Of a DNA stretch of 64,000 bases, positions 8,656-18,380 are shown piece after piece; positions within the stretch are counted from its first letter, which is position 1; each line of letters begins with the position of its first letter. The stretch is from Cyanobium sp. Cruz-8D1. GTDB taxonomy: Bacteria; Cyanobacteriota; Cyanobacteriia; PCC-6307; Cyanobiaceae. Location: NCBI RefSeq assembly GCF_024345975.1, contig NZ_JAGQCD010000020.1, positions 1 through 64,000 on the forward strand. The letters run 5' to 3'. The translations under genes were made by a program, and so were the position numbers. Below the pieces are notes generated by a model. It was given only the letters and a program-made list of their open reading frames with translations, ran no database searches and was not told the origin of the DNA.

Positions 8656-9625
8656 AAGTCAAGCTTGTCAATCTTGCCAATGAAGACAAGGCACTTCTCC
8701 CCGTGCATTTGGCCAAACATACTGAGCCTTGAGGCCTTCGGCTGCTCGTCCTAGAATCCACTTATTCCTATAGTCGGACTGAGATGACTTGCCACACTCC
8801 AAAACAAATTCGCAGCGCATTCAAGATACGTTGCATAGATTTCTAGGCGCCCTTATGAATGCAGCCATCACGCTATGATTTGTTTATGCTGACTTTGACC
8901 TAGGGATCCGTTCTCCCGCAGATCGCCTGGATTATCCAAAATCTCCTTTAATTTCACAACTTCGAAATAGCTTTCCATGCCTGCACTGGATCGGGACGCG
9001 TATCTGTCCAGCCGGGTCGATGATCAGCGCAGTTTATTTGCCTTTTTCAGGAATCCCTCAGTGAGGTCATGGTTCTAGCTGATCCATCCCGCCCTCTGAA
9101 CGGTTACAGAACAGATTGCTAACGAGATCTTTGATGCCCACTGCCATGACCAACCAAACGTGCTTCAACACAACATGACCAAAGTCGCCACCTCGGCGCA
9201 GCTGGCTGGAGTGGATTCAAGACGGGACTCAGGCCATGCAGCTTCTGCCACCTTCCTGTTCAATCGCAAGCAACGCGACGCATCGACTTTATAGTTTCAT
9301 CAATACTGCAGTCAATGCGCAGCAGAGGTATGACTTCAATGAAGAAGTTGCAATTGATAGAATTGCGGTTCCATGCGGAAGTGACGGCGATCTACAGACA
9401 CCAGCTTTCCAAGGTCACTTTAGGGCGATCGTGATGCCAAGCAGACTCCCGACAAGACGGAAGATGCTTCCAGCCAACCACGCGTGTATCAAGAATTGTC
9501 CCTTTGGGATGAGCAAAGCTTGCAAAAAGCCAGTTCCTTATCTTTGGGCCTTGCCCCTGACAGATCGCTATTTTGGGAAGCTGAAGAGTTCAACCGCATG
9601 CACAACTCAGTCTACCCGACCCATC
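8656..9625. other. Stretch of about 970 bases without a supportable gene
   Basis: A frame on the plus strand runs from 9236 into the small protein at 9626, but its first 130 codons look non-coding. A short frame from 9176 (MTKVATSAQLAGVDSRRD...) is too short to judge. No RNA or repeat was recognised. This is likely eroded DNA at the island edge. Confidence 0.4.
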
Positions 9626-9958
9626 ATGGAAATTTCACAGAGCCTGATTCACGCGCTTCAAGAGGCCAAAACACCTGAAGAAGCCTATAAGGTCTTTGCC
9701 TCCACAGCCTCCCAGCTGATGCAGGATTCCATGACAAAAGAGTTGGCCGACGCCATTGGAAGAGCCAAAGCAGCCACAGATGGGAATCCTGAGATTGCGG
9801 GATGGGAAGCGTACATCAACGGCATTACGCAGACTGGATGCTGGGGAACGCCTGGACTATTTACCTCTGCAACGGATCAAAACAGCTTTTCAACTTTCAG
9901 GGTGAACGGCAATCTGCTTGGCAATTCAATATCCATTGCAGGATCTTGGTCCTTTTGA
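9626..9958 (+). CDS. Small protein of unknown function (110 residues)
   Basis: ATG at 9626 gives 110 residues in two visibly different parts. The N-terminal part is charged and helical (MEISQSLIHALQEAKTPEEA and on, to about residue 65). The C-terminal part, from GCWGTPGLF, is uncharged and rich in Gly, Ser and Asn, ending GSWSF. No family was recognised. A longer frame from 9236 exists, but the added part has no protein-like character. The split shape recalls leader-plus-core peptides, but no modification or export gene is next to it, so I do not claim that. It is the last gene before GC-rich backbone begins. Confidence 0.4.
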   Translation: MEISQSLIHALQEAKTPEEAYKVFASTASQLMQDSMTKELADAIGRAKAATDGNPEIAGWEAYINGITQTGCWGTPGLFTSATDQNSFSTFRVNGNLLGNSISIAGSWSF

Positions 9959-10001
9959 TCCACTCGAATGAGTGGGGTGGGGAGCCCCCGAATCCGCTGC
10001 C

Positions 10002-11291
10002 ATGCTGGCGGAACGCCATTCCCACCACCCCTTGAGCAGCGATCTTGGGCCCCGACCCAGCGGCCCAGCCTCACCCTCCCATCCTGCGAGGCCCATCCCC
10101 CTGCGGGATCTGATGCCTGCCCTGGCCAACAAGACGTACTTCAATTACGGCGGCCAGGGGCCCCTGCCCTCGCCATCGCTGGTGGCGATCAACGAAGCCT
10201 TCGCCACCATCCAGGAGCTGGGCCCCTTCAGCGACAACGTCTGGCCCTACGTCAATCGCACCGTCTCAGCACTGCGCCAGCGGCTGGCGGCCTGGTTTGG
10301 CGTCGACACGGCGCGGGTGGCCTTCACCGAGAACGTCACATCAGGGTGCGTGCTCCCCCTCTGGGGCCTGCCCTGGCAGGCGGGCGATGAGCTGCTGGTG
10401 GGCGACGCCGAGCACTACGGGGTGGTGGCCGCCCTCGAAGAGCTGGCCCGGCGCCACCAACTGCGGATCACCACGCTGGCGGTGGCCGATCTGGCCGGCG
10501 AAGCCAAAGCCACCGCCGCCGCGGTGAGCGAGCGGCTGGAGGCCGCCCTGACCCCCCACACCCGCCTGGTGGTGCTCTCCCACCTGCTCTGGAACACCGG
10601 CCAGACGATGCCGATCGCGGCGGTGTCGGCCCAGCTGGCCGCCCATCCCGGCCATCCCTGGCTGCTGGTGGATGGGGCCCAGTCGCTGGGGAGTTTGCCG
10701 GTGGCGCAAGCGGCTTCCGCCGCCGACATCTATGCCTGCACCGGCCACAAGTGGTGCTGCGGCCCGGAAGGCCTCGGGGCCGTGGCCCTCTCCGAACGGC
10801 TGCTGGCAGAGAGCAGCCCGACGCTGATCGGCTGGCGCAGCCTGGAGCACGACGGGCCCGGTGCAGGCAGCTTCCACCAGGACGCCCGCCGCTTCGAGGT
10901 GGCCACCTCCTGCACACCCCTGTTCGCGGGGCTCAACTGCTCCCTGGAGCTGCTGGAGGCCGAGGGGAATGCCGAAGGGCGGCTGCTGGCAATCCGGAAA
11001 CGCAGCGTCCAACTGTGGGAAGGCCTGCAACGGCTTGCTGGGGTCCGCACCCTGTTGGAGGTACCCCCGCCGGCGGGCCTGGTGAGTTTCACCATCGCGG
11101 GCCCCACAGGAGACCCCATGGATCCGGCCGCCATCGTGAAGCGATTGGGGGATCAGGGCACCTGGTTGCGCACCCTGGAATCCCCCGCCTGCATTCGCGC
11201 CTGCACCCACCTGGTCAGCACGGCTGACGAGGTGGAGCGGCTGCTGGCTCAGCTGGTTCAGCTTTCGGTGGGCTGGAAGAAGGCCTTGTAG
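10002..11291 (+). CDS. PLP-dependent class V aminotransferase, cystine lyase/cysteine desulfurase-like
   Basis: The core begins [20 protein letters not shown], a hallmark of the cyanobacterial L-cysteine/cystine C-S lyase (C-DES) group within the NifS/SufS superfamily. The Schiff-base lysine sits in [14 protein letters not shown], and the cofactor Asp/Gln segment is [13 protein letters not shown]. Likely reaction: release of a persulfide or sulfide from cystine/cysteine for Fe-S assembly or sulfur recycling. Start is uncertain: ATG 10002 chosen; GTG 9972 and ATG 10113 are alternatives, the last closest to where homologous N-termini usually begin. The 3' end overlaps the convergent aqpZ by 34 bases. 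Confidence 0.8.
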   Translation: MLAERHSHHPLSSDLGPRPSGPASPSHPARPIPLRDLMPALANKTYFNYGGQGPLPSPSLVAINEAFATIQELGPFSDNVWPYVNRTVSALRQRLAAWFGVDTARVAFTENVTSGCVLPLWGLPWQAGDELLVGDAEHYGVVAALEELARRHQLRITTLAVADLAGEAKATAAAVSERLEAALTPHTRLVVLSHLLWNTGQTMPIAAVSAQLAAHPGHPWLLVDGAQSLGSLPVAQAASAADIYACTGHKWCCGPEGLGAVALSERLLAESSPTLIGWRSLEHDGPGAGSFHQDARRFEVATSCTPLFAGLNCSLELLEAEGNAEGRLLAIRKRSVQLWEGLQRLAGVRTLLEVPPPAGLVSFTIAGPTGDPMDPAAIVKRLGDQGTWLRTLESPACIRACTHLVSTADEVERLLAQLVQLSVGWKKAL

Positions 11292-11998
11292 AACCAGCCG
11301 GCCAGCAGGGCCCCCACGATCGGGGCCAGCCAGAACAGCCACAGCTGGCCGATGGCCTCACCACCCACCCACAGAGCCACGCCGGTGCTGCGGGCCGGGT
11401 TCACCGAGGTGTTGGTGACCGGGATGCTGATCAGGTGAATCAGGGTGAGGGACAGGCCGATCGGCACACCGGCGATGGCGCCGAGCTCCTGCTTGTGGGT
11501 GGCCCCCAGGATCACCAGCAGGAAGATGAAGGTGAGGATCACCTCGATCACCAGGGCAGCCAGCAGGCCATAGCCGCCGGGGGAGTGGGCGCCGAAACCA
11601 TTGGTGGCCAAGGGGTTGGAGCCCACCAGCTCAAAACCGGGACGGCCACTGGCCACCAGCTTGATCACACCGCCGGCGATCACGCCGCCCAGCACCTGGG
11701 CGACGATGTAAGGCAGCAGGCCGGAACCTGGGAACTTGCCGCCGGCCCAGAGGCCGAAGCTGACGGCCGGGTTGATGTGGCAGCCGGAGATGTGGCCGAT
11801 GGCATAGACGGCCGTGAGCAGGGTCAGGCCGAAAGCCAGGGAGACGCCCAGGAAGCCCAGGCCCAGGGGGTTGGCGGCGGCGTTGTCGTAGGGGAACACG
11901 GCCGCCAGGACGGCGCTGCCGCAGCCGCCGAGCACCAGCCAGAAGGTGCCGATCAGTTCCGCCAGGAACTTCTTCGGCATGGGAATGGAAGCAGACAT
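11258..11998 (-). CDS. aqpZ: Aquaporin Z
   Basis: The 246-residue product has six hydrophobic segments and two half-helix motifs of the MIP family: CHINPAVS after the second membrane segment and TSVNPARS near the C-terminus. [16 protein letters not shown] near the start is the classic AqpZ N-terminal helix. It is a plasma-membrane water channel. Arg follows the second NPA (NPARS), as expected for the selectivity filter. ATG at 11998 was chosen because it directly precedes the first helix; a frame start at 12058 only adds non-membrane sequence. It converges on, and slightly overlaps, the aminotransferase gene. Confidence 0.92.
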   Translation of the reverse strand: MSASIPMPKKFLAELIGTFWLVLGGCGSAVLAAVFPYDNAAANPLGLGFLGVSLAFGLTLLTAVYAIGHISGCHINPAVSFGLWAGGKFPGSGLLPYIVAQVLGGVIAGGVIKLVASGRPGFELVGSNPLATNGFGAHSPGGYGLLAALVIEVILTFIFLLVILGATHKQELGAIAGVPIGLSLTLIHLISIPVTNTSVNPARSTGVALWVGGEAIGQLWLFWLAPIVGALLAGWFYKAFFQPTES

Positions 11999-12094
11999 GA
12001 AAACGGTTGGGGGAAAGGGGTGGGTTGCGCAGACAAAATGACACACCAAGGCACCCACTTCTGGCGGATGTCTTCATCACATGGCCAAGCCTTT

Positions 12095-13627
12095 TCAGCT
12101 GGCGGCCCGTGCCAGCAGGGCCCGGGCGGCCTGCTCCCGGTCATCGAAGTGCACCTTGGTGGTGCCGAGGATCTGGTAATCCTCGTGGCCCTTGCCGGCG
12201 ATCAGCACCAGATCCTGCGGCGCCGCGGCGGCAATGGCGGCGGCGATGGCGGCGGCCCGGTCCCCCTCCACCACCAGCTCGGTGCCGGCGGGGATGCCGG
12301 CCACCACGTCGTCAAGAATCCGCTGAGGGTCCTCAGTGCGGGGGTTGTCGGAGGTGACCACCACCGCATCGGCCAGGCGGGCGGCGATGGCCGCCATCTG
12401 GGGCCGTTTGCTGCGGTCGCGGTCACCGCCGCAGCCGAACACGCAGATCAGCCGACCCTCGGTGAAGGGACGGCAGGCCGCCAGGGCATTCTCAAGGCCA
12501 TCGGGCGTATGCGCGTAATCCACCAGCACCGCCGGCAGGGCCACCCCCGCCGGGCCGTCCACCCGCTCCATGCGTCCCGGCACGCCCCGGAAGCTGGCCA
12601 GGCCGTCGAGCAGCTGGGCCAGGGGCAATCCCTGCTGCAGCAGGACCCCCACCGCCTGCAACAGGTTCATCAGGTTGAAGCGACCCACCAGAGGCGAGCG
12701 GAAGGGCCCCTCCCCTGACGGGCTGTGCAGCCGGCCGCTCACCCCATCGGCGCCCATCACCAATTCGCTGATGTGCAGCTCCACCGCCGGATCCTCCAGG
12801 GAGCAGCGCCAGCAGGCGGCGGCACCAGTGGCTCCAGGGCCAGCCTCCCGCAGCCGCTCCGCCAGCCTGGCGCCCCAGGGGTCATCCACATTCACCACGG
12901 CGCCGCCTGCAAGCAGCTCCGGGGCGAACAGCCGGGCCTTGGCCTCGAAGTAGGCCTGCATCGACGGGTGGTAGTCGAGGTGGTCCTGGGTGAGGTTGGT
13001 GAACACCGCGCCGGCGAAGCGGCAGCCGGCCACCCGCTGCTGATCGAGGGCGTGGGAGCTCACCTCCATCGCGGCGATGGCGCTGCCGGCCGCTGCCGCC
13101 TGGGCCAGATCGGCCTGCAGCAGATCGGCGAAGGCGGTGGTGTGGGTGGCTGTGGCGCTGTATCCCGGCCAGCGGTTCTGCAGGGTGCCGAACAGGGCCG
13201 CCGGCCGGCCGGCCGCCGCCGCCAGGTGCTCGATCAGGTAGGTGGTGGTGGTTTTGCCGTTGGTGCCGGTGACGCCGATCAGCGCCAGACGCCCGCTGGG
13301 CTGGCCCCAGAACTCCGCCGCCAGCCGGCCGGCCCACAGGGCCAGGGGCGGCTCCACCACCAGCACCGGATCGCCCGGGGCCGGGGGCCGGGCCGCCGCC
13401 GCCGCCGGCCCGATCACCGCCGCCACGGCGCCGGCGGCCAGCACCTCGGGCCAGAAGCTGCCGCCGTCCACGGCCGTGCCGGGCAGGCCCACGAACAGGC
13501 TGCCGGGTCCGACCCGGCGGGAATCGCAGCTGACGCCGCCCACTTCCATCTGCGCCAGGGCACCGGTGGGGTCGGGGAGCGGCGGCAGACCCACCTGACG
13601 CAGGAGCGACTGAAGCAGCGGTGACAT
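12095..13627 (-). CDS. murE: UDP-MurNAc-tripeptide synthetase (MurE)
   Basis: This Mur ligase of 510 residues adds meso-diaminopimelate to UDP-MurNAc-L-Ala-D-Glu in the cytosol. Visible are the N-terminal [20 protein letters not shown] domain, the ATP loop [17 protein letters not shown], the middle [12 protein letters not shown], and the DAP-specific tetrad in SDNPRTEDP, which predicts meso-DAP rather than lysine. ATG 13627 (MSPLLQSLL) matches cyanobacterial MurE starts; an in-frame start at 13672 adds 15 residues. Downstream genes on the other side of the start (13683-14230) run the same way, so a grx-like gene and yidD precede it. Confidence 0.93.
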   Translation of the reverse strand: MSPLLQSLLRQVGLPPLPDPTGALAQMEVGGVSCDSRRVGPGSLFVGLPGTAVDGGSFWPEVLAAGAVAAVIGPAAAAARPPAPGDPVLVVEPPLALWAGRLAAEFWGQPSGRLALIGVTGTNGKTTTTYLIEHLAAAAGRPAALFGTLQNRWPGYSATATHTTAFADLLQADLAQAAAAGSAIAAMEVSSHALDQQRVAGCRFAGAVFTNLTQDHLDYHPSMQAYFEAKARLFAPELLAGGAVVNVDDPWGARLAERLREAGPGATGAAACWRCSLEDPAVELHISELVMGADGVSGRLHSPSGEGPFRSPLVGRFNLMNLLQAVGVLLQQGLPLAQLLDGLASFRGVPGRMERVDGPAGVALPAVLVDYAHTPDGLENALAACRPFTEGRLICVFGCGGDRDRSKRPQMAAIAARLADAVVVTSDNPRTEDPQRILDDVVAGIPAGTELVVEGDRAAAIAAAIAAAAPQDLVLIAGKGHEDYQILGTTKVHFDDREQAARALLARAAS

Positions 13628-13682
13628 GGCGGCGCCGGCGGCGTCCGGCGGGACGAAGCTGGCGCCTTTCATAGCGTGACGC

Positions 13683-13949
13683 TCAGCGGACGCCCTGTTT
13701 GGTCAGCCAGGCCCGTAGCTGGGCTCCCGCCAGCCGGGGCGACACCCGCGGCAGCTCGCGGAGGGGAGCCTCGCCGCTGGCCGCCACCGCCAGCACCGGG
13801 ACGGCCAGCCCGTAGCGACCCTGCAGGGCCGGATCGGTGTCCACGTCGATCAGCTGCAGGGGCTGGGGCGGATCCAGGGCACGAAGCTTGTCCTCGAGGC
13901 CCTCGCAGAGGCAGCAGCCCTGGCGGGTGAACAGCAGCAGCTCCTGCAT
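13683..13949 (-). CDS. Glutaredoxin-like protein (DUF836 type)
   Basis: The 88-residue product starts [20 protein letters not shown], giving a CCLC redox motif after the first strand, then [25 protein letters not shown], with the cis-proline (VPV) of the thioredoxin fold. This is the small glutaredoxin-like family often found near yidD/murE in picocyanobacteria. A thiol-disulfide role in the cytosol is inferred. ATG 13949 shares one base with the yidD stop codon (TGATG), so the two are translationally coupled. The gap to murE is short, consistent with a yidD-grx-murE operon. Confidence 0.8.
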   Translation of the reverse strand: MQELLLFTRQGCCLCEGLEDKLRALDPPQPLQLIDVDTDPALQGRYGLAVPVLAVAASGEAPLRELPRVSPRLAGAQLRAWLTKQGVR

Positions 13950-14230
13950 CAATCGGGAACCGGGTCGCAGCCGCAGGGGGTGAAGGGGTGGCAACGGCCC
14001 ACTCGCTTCAAGGTGAGCCAACCCCCGCGCCAGGGGCCATGGCGACCGATCGCCTCCAGCCCATAGGCGCTGCAGCTGGGAATGAAGCGGCAGCGGGGGC
14101 CCAGCAGGGGCGAGAGCCAGCGGCGATAGGCGCCGATCAGGGCCAGCAGCAGGGCGGCCACGGCGGCCGAGAAGGCCGCTGGGATCGCTGTGGGACGGTC
14201 GACGCTTAGGGTGGGTGGTTGGCGCTGCAC
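13949..14230 (-). CDS. yidD: Membrane protein insertion efficiency factor YidD
   Basis: The core [35 protein letters not shown]...[14 protein letters not shown] is the DUF37/YidD signature, with its four conserved Cys. A hydrophobic segment ([18 protein letters not shown]) precedes it and would dock on the inner membrane, where YidD assists YidC. GTG 14230 gives 93 residues, near the family length; ATG 14296 adds 22 residues that do not look conserved. It reads divergently from rpsD and is coupled to the glutaredoxin-like gene. Confidence 0.88.
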   Translation of the reverse strand: MQRQPPTLSVDRPTAIPAAFSAAVAALLLALIGAYRRWLSPLLGPRCRFIPSCSAYGLEAIGRHGPWRGGWLTLKRVGRCHPFTPCGCDPVPD

Positions 14231-14320
14231 GCGCAAGGCATCCGGGATTCCCCAGCATGCCGCAACCGTGAACCGCGCCGCCGGCCCCTGGGCCACACAC
14301 CACCACCGTCACCTTCCCTT

Positions 14321-14929
14321 ATGTCTCGCTACCGCGGCCCTCGCCTGAGGATCACGCGGCGCTTGGGGGACCTTCCCGGTCTCACCCGTAAGGCCGCCAA
14401 ACGGTCTTATCCCCCCGGTCAGCACGGCCAAGCCCGTCGCAAGCGCTCCGAATACGCGATCCGTCTCGAAGAAAAACAGAAACTGCGTTTCAATTACGGC
14501 ATTTCCGAACGTCAGCTGGTGCGCTACGTGAAGAAAGCCCGTGCCCAGGAGGGTTCCACCGGAACCAACCTGCTCAAGCTGCTCGAAGGCCGACTGGACA
14601 ACATCTGCTTCCGCCTCGGCCTCGGTCCCACCGTCCCCGGCGCCCGCCAGCTGGTGAACCATGGCCACGTGACCGTGAACGGCCGCGTTGTGGACATCCC
14701 CAGCTTCCAGTGCAGGGCCGGCGACGTGGTCGCCATTCGCGAGCGCAAGTGCAGCAAGACCCTGGCCGAAGCCAACATGGCCTTCCCCGGTCTGGCCAAC
14801 ATCCCTCCCCACCTGGAGTTCGACAAGGCCAAGATGACCGCCAAGGTGGGCGGCCGCATCGAGCGCGAATGGGTCGCCCTTGAGATCAACGAACTGCTGG
14901 TGGTGGAGTTCTACAGCCGCAAGGTCTGA
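14321..14929 (+). CDS. rpsD: 30S ribosomal protein S4
   Basis: At 202 residues it has the normal cyanobacterial S4 length. [20 protein letters not shown] opens the S4 N-terminal domain, and the RNA-binding S4 domain includes [32 protein letters not shown]. It binds 16S rRNA early in small-subunit assembly and autoregulates its mRNA in many bacteria. ATG 14321 is the family start; a frame start at 14219 would add 34 unrelated residues. A clear terminator follows at 14955. Confidence 0.97.
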   Translation: MSRYRGPRLRITRRLGDLPGLTRKAAKRSYPPGQHGQARRKRSEYAIRLEEKQKLRFNYGISERQLVRYVKKARAQEGSTGTNLLKLLEGRLDNICFRLGLGPTVPGARQLVNHGHVTVNGRVVDIPSFQCRAGDVVAIRERKCSKTLAEANMAFPGLANIPPHLEFDKAKMTAKVGGRIEREWVALEINELLVVEFYSRKV

Positions 14930-14954
14930 ACCGCTTCCATAGCAAACCCTCCCA

Positions 14955-14983
14955 GCCCTCGCCCAACGGCGGGGGCTTTTTTT
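14955..14983 (+). terminator. Rho-independent terminator of rpsD
   Basis: GCCCTCGCC (14955-14963) pairs with GGCGGGGGC (14968-14976) through nine pairs including one G-U, loop CAAC, followed by seven Ts. It lies 25 bases after the rpsD stop. Confidence 0.9.
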
Positions 14984-15022
14984 GTAGCCAGCCCCTGAAG
15001 AAACTCAGCATGGCGAGCAGAT

Positions 15023-15778
15023 TTGCAGCCTATTATCCCAACAAATCAGAAAGAGCGTATAGACAAACGAATTGTCCTGGTGGCCAATCTTCCGTGTTCG
15101 GCGGGGACCTATCTCTTTCACTACGTCGCTAAAGCGCTGGACGCTAACGCCTGGCACACCGGTGAAACCAACCCCTACTCTTACAACCCACCAGCCACAT
15201 ACGTCCCGGAGGATCCCCTGCATCGGGTTCGAGCTCTGGAGTTGTTTTCCAGACAAGAGGCGTTTAAGGAATACTCAAGACGACTTGAGTTGCTCGTCGA
15301 CACCTTCCTCACCAACGACGCCGCCTCGGTCTTGATGATCCGCGACCACAACTTTGGTGAGGGCTGGAGATTCCGCCATTTCCCTGATAGCTCAGCCACT
15401 CCAGCTCTGGTTGAGATTCTGGACAGCCGTCAGATTCCCCACACCTGCTGCTACACCCATCGCGACCCGTTCGACACCTGGCTGGCCATGCGCCGCTCCT
15501 TCTCCTCGATGGCGAAAGCGTTCAAGCGCCTGGATGACTACGCCGACTTCTCTTTCAATAGCTGGCTGGCCTGGAAGAACCACAGCCATCCACTCAACGA
15601 CCTTCACATGCAGACACTCGGCTTGCATGAGCAGCGGGAGAAAGATCGGATCCGCTCATCTGTTCTTGGAGCGCCACCCCTTCACCACAGAGGTCTTTCG
15701 CGAAGCCGTGCACTCACCGTCACGGCACAGATGGCGCCTTCAGCAGGGAGTCTCTTCATGGCACTTGATAGCTTCTGA
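15023..15778 (+). CDS. Sulfotransferase-like protein, probably frameshifted near its end
   Basis: The 251-residue frame starts at TTG 15023. RIVLVANLPCSAGTYLFHY sits where a PAPS loop would be, and CYTHRDPFDTWLAMRRSF near residue 147 resembles the 3'-phosphate motif (R-x-P-x-D-T). Identity as a sulfotransferase is therefore likely but distant. After about residue 215 the frame turns into Arg/Ser-rich low-quality sequence, while the +1 frame reads FLERHPFTTEVFREAV, which looks more protein-like. I infer a frameshift near 15650. It sits in a small AT-richer patch after rpsD, next to another broken gene. Confidence 0.5.
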   Translation: MQPIIPTNQKERIDKRIVLVANLPCSAGTYLFHYVAKALDANAWHTGETNPYSYNPPATYVPEDPLHRVRALELFSRQEAFKEYSRRLELLVDTFLTNDAASVLMIRDHNFGEGWRFRHFPDSSATPALVEILDSRQIPHTCCYTHRDPFDTWLAMRRSFSSMAKAFKRLDDYADFSFNSWLAWKNHSHPLNDLHMQTLGLHEQREKDRIRSSVLGAPPLHHRGLSRSRALTVTAQMAPSAGSLFMALDSF

Positions 15779-15799
15779 TTCCCCCGTTCAATCCCTGTG

Positions 15800-16561
15800 A
15801 TGAGCGAAGCCTTCATGGATCACTTCGGCTCCGTCTCGGCGGCCTACGCCCACTTCCGCCCCACCTACCCGCCGCCCCTGTTCGACTAGCTGGCCGCGGT
15901 AGCCCCCGCCCGACAACGGGCCTGGGACTGCGCCACCGGCACGGGCCAGGCCGGCGTGGCCCTGGCCGCCCACTTCAGCGAGGTGGTGGCCTCCGATGCC
16001 AGCGCCGCCCAGCTCGAGGCCGCCAGCCCCCACCCCCGCGTGCACTACCGACTGGCGGCGGCGGAGGGCTCCGGACTGGAAGCGGACAGCATCGATCTGG
16101 TCACGGTGGCCCAGGCCCTGCACTGGTTCGATCGGCCCCGCTTCTTCGCGGAAGTGGCGCGGGTGCTGCGACCCGGAGGCGTTCTGGCCGTCTGGAGCTA
16201 CGGCCTCCCCCACCTGGCAGGGGAGGCGGCCGACGCCCTGCTGCAGCACTTCTATGCCGACATCGTCGGTCCCTACTGGCCTGCCGAGAAAGCCCTGGTG
16301 GACAACGGCTACCGCGACCTGGTGCTGCCCGGCGCGAACCTGGCGGCCCCGTCGTTCGCCATGGAAACCGTCTGGAGCCTGGAGCAACTGCTCGGCTACG
16401 GCTCCAGCTGGTCGGCCAGTGCCCGGTACCGCGCCGCCCTGGGCAGCGACCCCATCGACTGGCTCCGTCCAGCCCTGGCCGCCGTCTGGGGGGAGGCGCA
16501 GACGCCACGGCGCCTTCACTGGCCGCTGACGATCAAGGCGTCGCGACTGGGATCGCCCTAG
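15800..16561 (+). pseudogene. SAM-dependent class I methyltransferase, interrupted by an amber codon
   Basis: From ATG 15800 the frame reads MSEAFMDHFGSVSAAYAHFR...PPLFD, then TAG at 15887-15889 (codon 30). It then continues unbroken to 16561 with WDCATGTGQAGVALA (SAM-binding motif I), VTVAQALHWFDRPRFFAEVARVLRPGGVLAVW and a C-terminal part typical of the UbiE/Methyltransf_11 group. In relatives this position is usually Trp, so one TGG-to-TAG change explains the stop. Full length would be 253 residues. No good start follows the stop before motif I. The 3' end overlaps the V-ATPase A gene on the other strand by 29 bases. Confidence 0.8.
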
Positions 16562-18380
16562 GGGCTCCGGAGAGGGCCTGGATCTGCTGCAGATAGCTCT
16601 TGTAGGTGGGCGAACCGGAGGCGGCGTAATTCAGGTTCCGGTACAGACCCGTGAGTTGGGTGTAATAATCCCTGGCGGCCGTCTTGTCGGCGAAGGTGTG
16701 GTCACGGTGCAGCAGATCGAAGACCAGATCAAAGGAGGTCTTCTGCCGTTCCAGGGGGGTGGTGGAGTCGACGGCATCAAAGGCATCCTGCTGCAGATAC
16801 ACCATGTCCAGAAACAGAGCCTTCTGGAACACGAGGAAGTCCTCCATGCTGACGCCTTCCTCGCCGGTCACCTGAATCATCTGGCCGACCCGATCGCCCT
16901 GCTTGAGCAACCCATTCATCTGGGCGACGCGTCCCACCCACTCCGGTGAAAGGTGCTGGGAGAACCAACCCTCGAGCTGCTGGAAATAGCGCGTCCAGGA
17001 GAGCAGGATGTCGACGGCTGGATAGAAGCGCTTGTAGGCCCGCTCCGCACTCAGCCCCAGGAAAGCCTTGACGGTGCCCAGGGTGCATTGGGTGACCGGC
17101 TCTTCGAAATTGCCCCCCGCCGGCGACACCGTACCGATCATGGTGAGACTGCCAACGGAGCCGTCGTTGGTGCGGATGATGCCGGCCCGCTCATAGACGC
17201 TCTTGATCGAGGAATCGAGATAAGCGGGAAACGCCTCTTCACCCGGAATCTCCTCCAGCCGGCCGGAGGTTTCCCGCATCGCCTGGGCCCAGCGGGAGGT
17301 GGAGTCGGCAATCAGAAGCACGTTGTATCCCATCTGGCGGTAATACTCACCCAGGGTGAGACCGGTGTAGATGGAGGCCTCCCTGGCCGCCACCGGCATC
17401 GAGGAGGTGTTGCAGATGATGATGGTGCGATCCATCAGCGATCCGCCGGTCTTCGGGTCAGAAAGCTTGGGGAATTCGGTGATGGTTTCGACCACTTCCC
17501 CCGCCCGCTCCCCGCAGGCCACCACCAGCACGATGTCCACATCGGAGTGGCGCGAGATCAGGTTCTGGAGCACGGTCTTGCCGGCGCCGAAGGGCCCCGG
17601 AATGCAGCCGGTACCACCACGGGCGATGGGCAGAAAGGTGTCGATGATCCGCTGGGTGGTGATCATCGGCTCCTGTGGATAGAGGCGCTCGCAGCGGTTT
17701 GCTTCCAGCAGTGCCTGGGGAAGGGCGCGACGCACCGGCCACTGCTGCGTCAGCGTGAGCGAGCGGGTGGCGCCGCTGCCATCACGGATCCGGGCCACGG
17801 CGGTGTCGATGGTGAAACTTCCCTGCTGAATCCAGTCAAGGGTGGTCACCCCCTGCTGATCAAAGGGAACCATGATCTTGTGGGTGAAGCGACCCTCCTG
17901 GACGGTGCCGATCACATCCCCAGCATGGAGGGTGTCACCGATCTTGGCCCTGGACTGAAACGACCACTTCTTCTCCGTATCCAGGGGCGACACATCGGCA
18001 CCACGGGGAAGAAACGTGCCATAGCCCGCGGCCAGCTGGGCCAGGGGATTCTGCAGTCCGTCATAGACCTGACTCAGCAGGCCAGGGCCGAGAGTGACAG
18101 AGAGTTGCTCGCCCGTCTGCTCAACCGGATCGCCGATGCCGACACCCTTGGTGCTTTCGAAGACCTGGGCATCGGCCAGCCTGCCACGCACCCGCAGCAC
18201 CTCGGCTTTCAGCTTTTCCTGGCGATCTCCACTACGGCGCTGCAGACAGATATAGATCACTTCATTCTTGAGCAGAGGCCGAGGCTTGCGCTCCGCCATC
18301 TGGATCGTGACAAGATCATCCTGCACAGCAACAACGCTGGCGGGATGGAACTCAGACAGGGACTCAATGCTGCTGTTCAT
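16533..18380 (-). CDS. ntpA: V/A-type ATPase catalytic subunit A
   Basis: The 615-residue product carries the Walker A loop GPFGAGKTV (residues 262-270), the A-type non-homologous insert before it (about 115-200), and ADSTSRWAQAMRE, characteristic of rotary ATPase A subunits. With B it forms the cytosolic A3B3 head that hydrolyses or makes ATP. It is last in the operon B-D-I-K-E-DUF2764-A. Its ATG overlaps the DUF2764 stop by 4 bases. Size is like the bacterial (chlamydial/spirochaetal) V-ATPase A subunits. Its 3' end overlaps the convergent methyltransferase pseudogene. Confidence 0.95.
   Translation of the reverse strand: MNSSIESLSEFHPASVVAVQDDLVTIQMAERKPRPLLKNEVIYICLQRRSGDRQEKLKAEVLRVRGRLADAQVFESTKGVGIGDPVEQTGEQLSVTLGPGLLSQVYDGLQNPLAQLAAGYGTFLPRGADVSPLDTEKKWSFQSRAKIGDTLHAGDVIGTVQEGRFTHKIMVPFDQQGVTTLDWIQQGSFTIDTAVARIRDGSGATRSLTLTQQWPVRRALPQALLEANRCERLYPQEPMITTQRIIDTFLPIARGGTGCIPGPFGAGKTVLQNLISRHSDVDIVLVVACGERAGEVVETITEFPKLSDPKTGGSLMDRTIIICNTSSMPVAAREASIYTGLTLGEYYRQMGYNVLLIADSTSRWAQAMRETSGRLEEIPGEEAFPAYLDSSIKSVYERAGIIRTNDGSVGSLTMIGTVSPAGGNFEEPVTQCTLGTVKAFLGLSAERAYKRFYPAVDILLSWTRYFQQLEGWFSQHLSPEWVGRVAQMNGLLKQGDRVGQMIQVTGEEGVSMEDFLVFQKALFLDMVYLQQDAFDAVDSTTPLERQKTSFDLVFDLLHRDHTFADKTAARDYYTQLTGLYRNLNYAASGSPTYKSYLQQIQALSGAPRAIPVATP

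Noticed and set aside
9236-9625. N-terminal extension of the 110-residue orphan
   Set aside because: The 130 residues have no protein-like pattern; the frame is just open by chance in AT-richer DNA.
15887-15889. Amber codon as pyrrolysine or programmed read-through
   Set aside because: There is nothing in the window to support amber decoding (no pyl-type gene or stem-loop signal), so a simple nonsense mutation is more likely.
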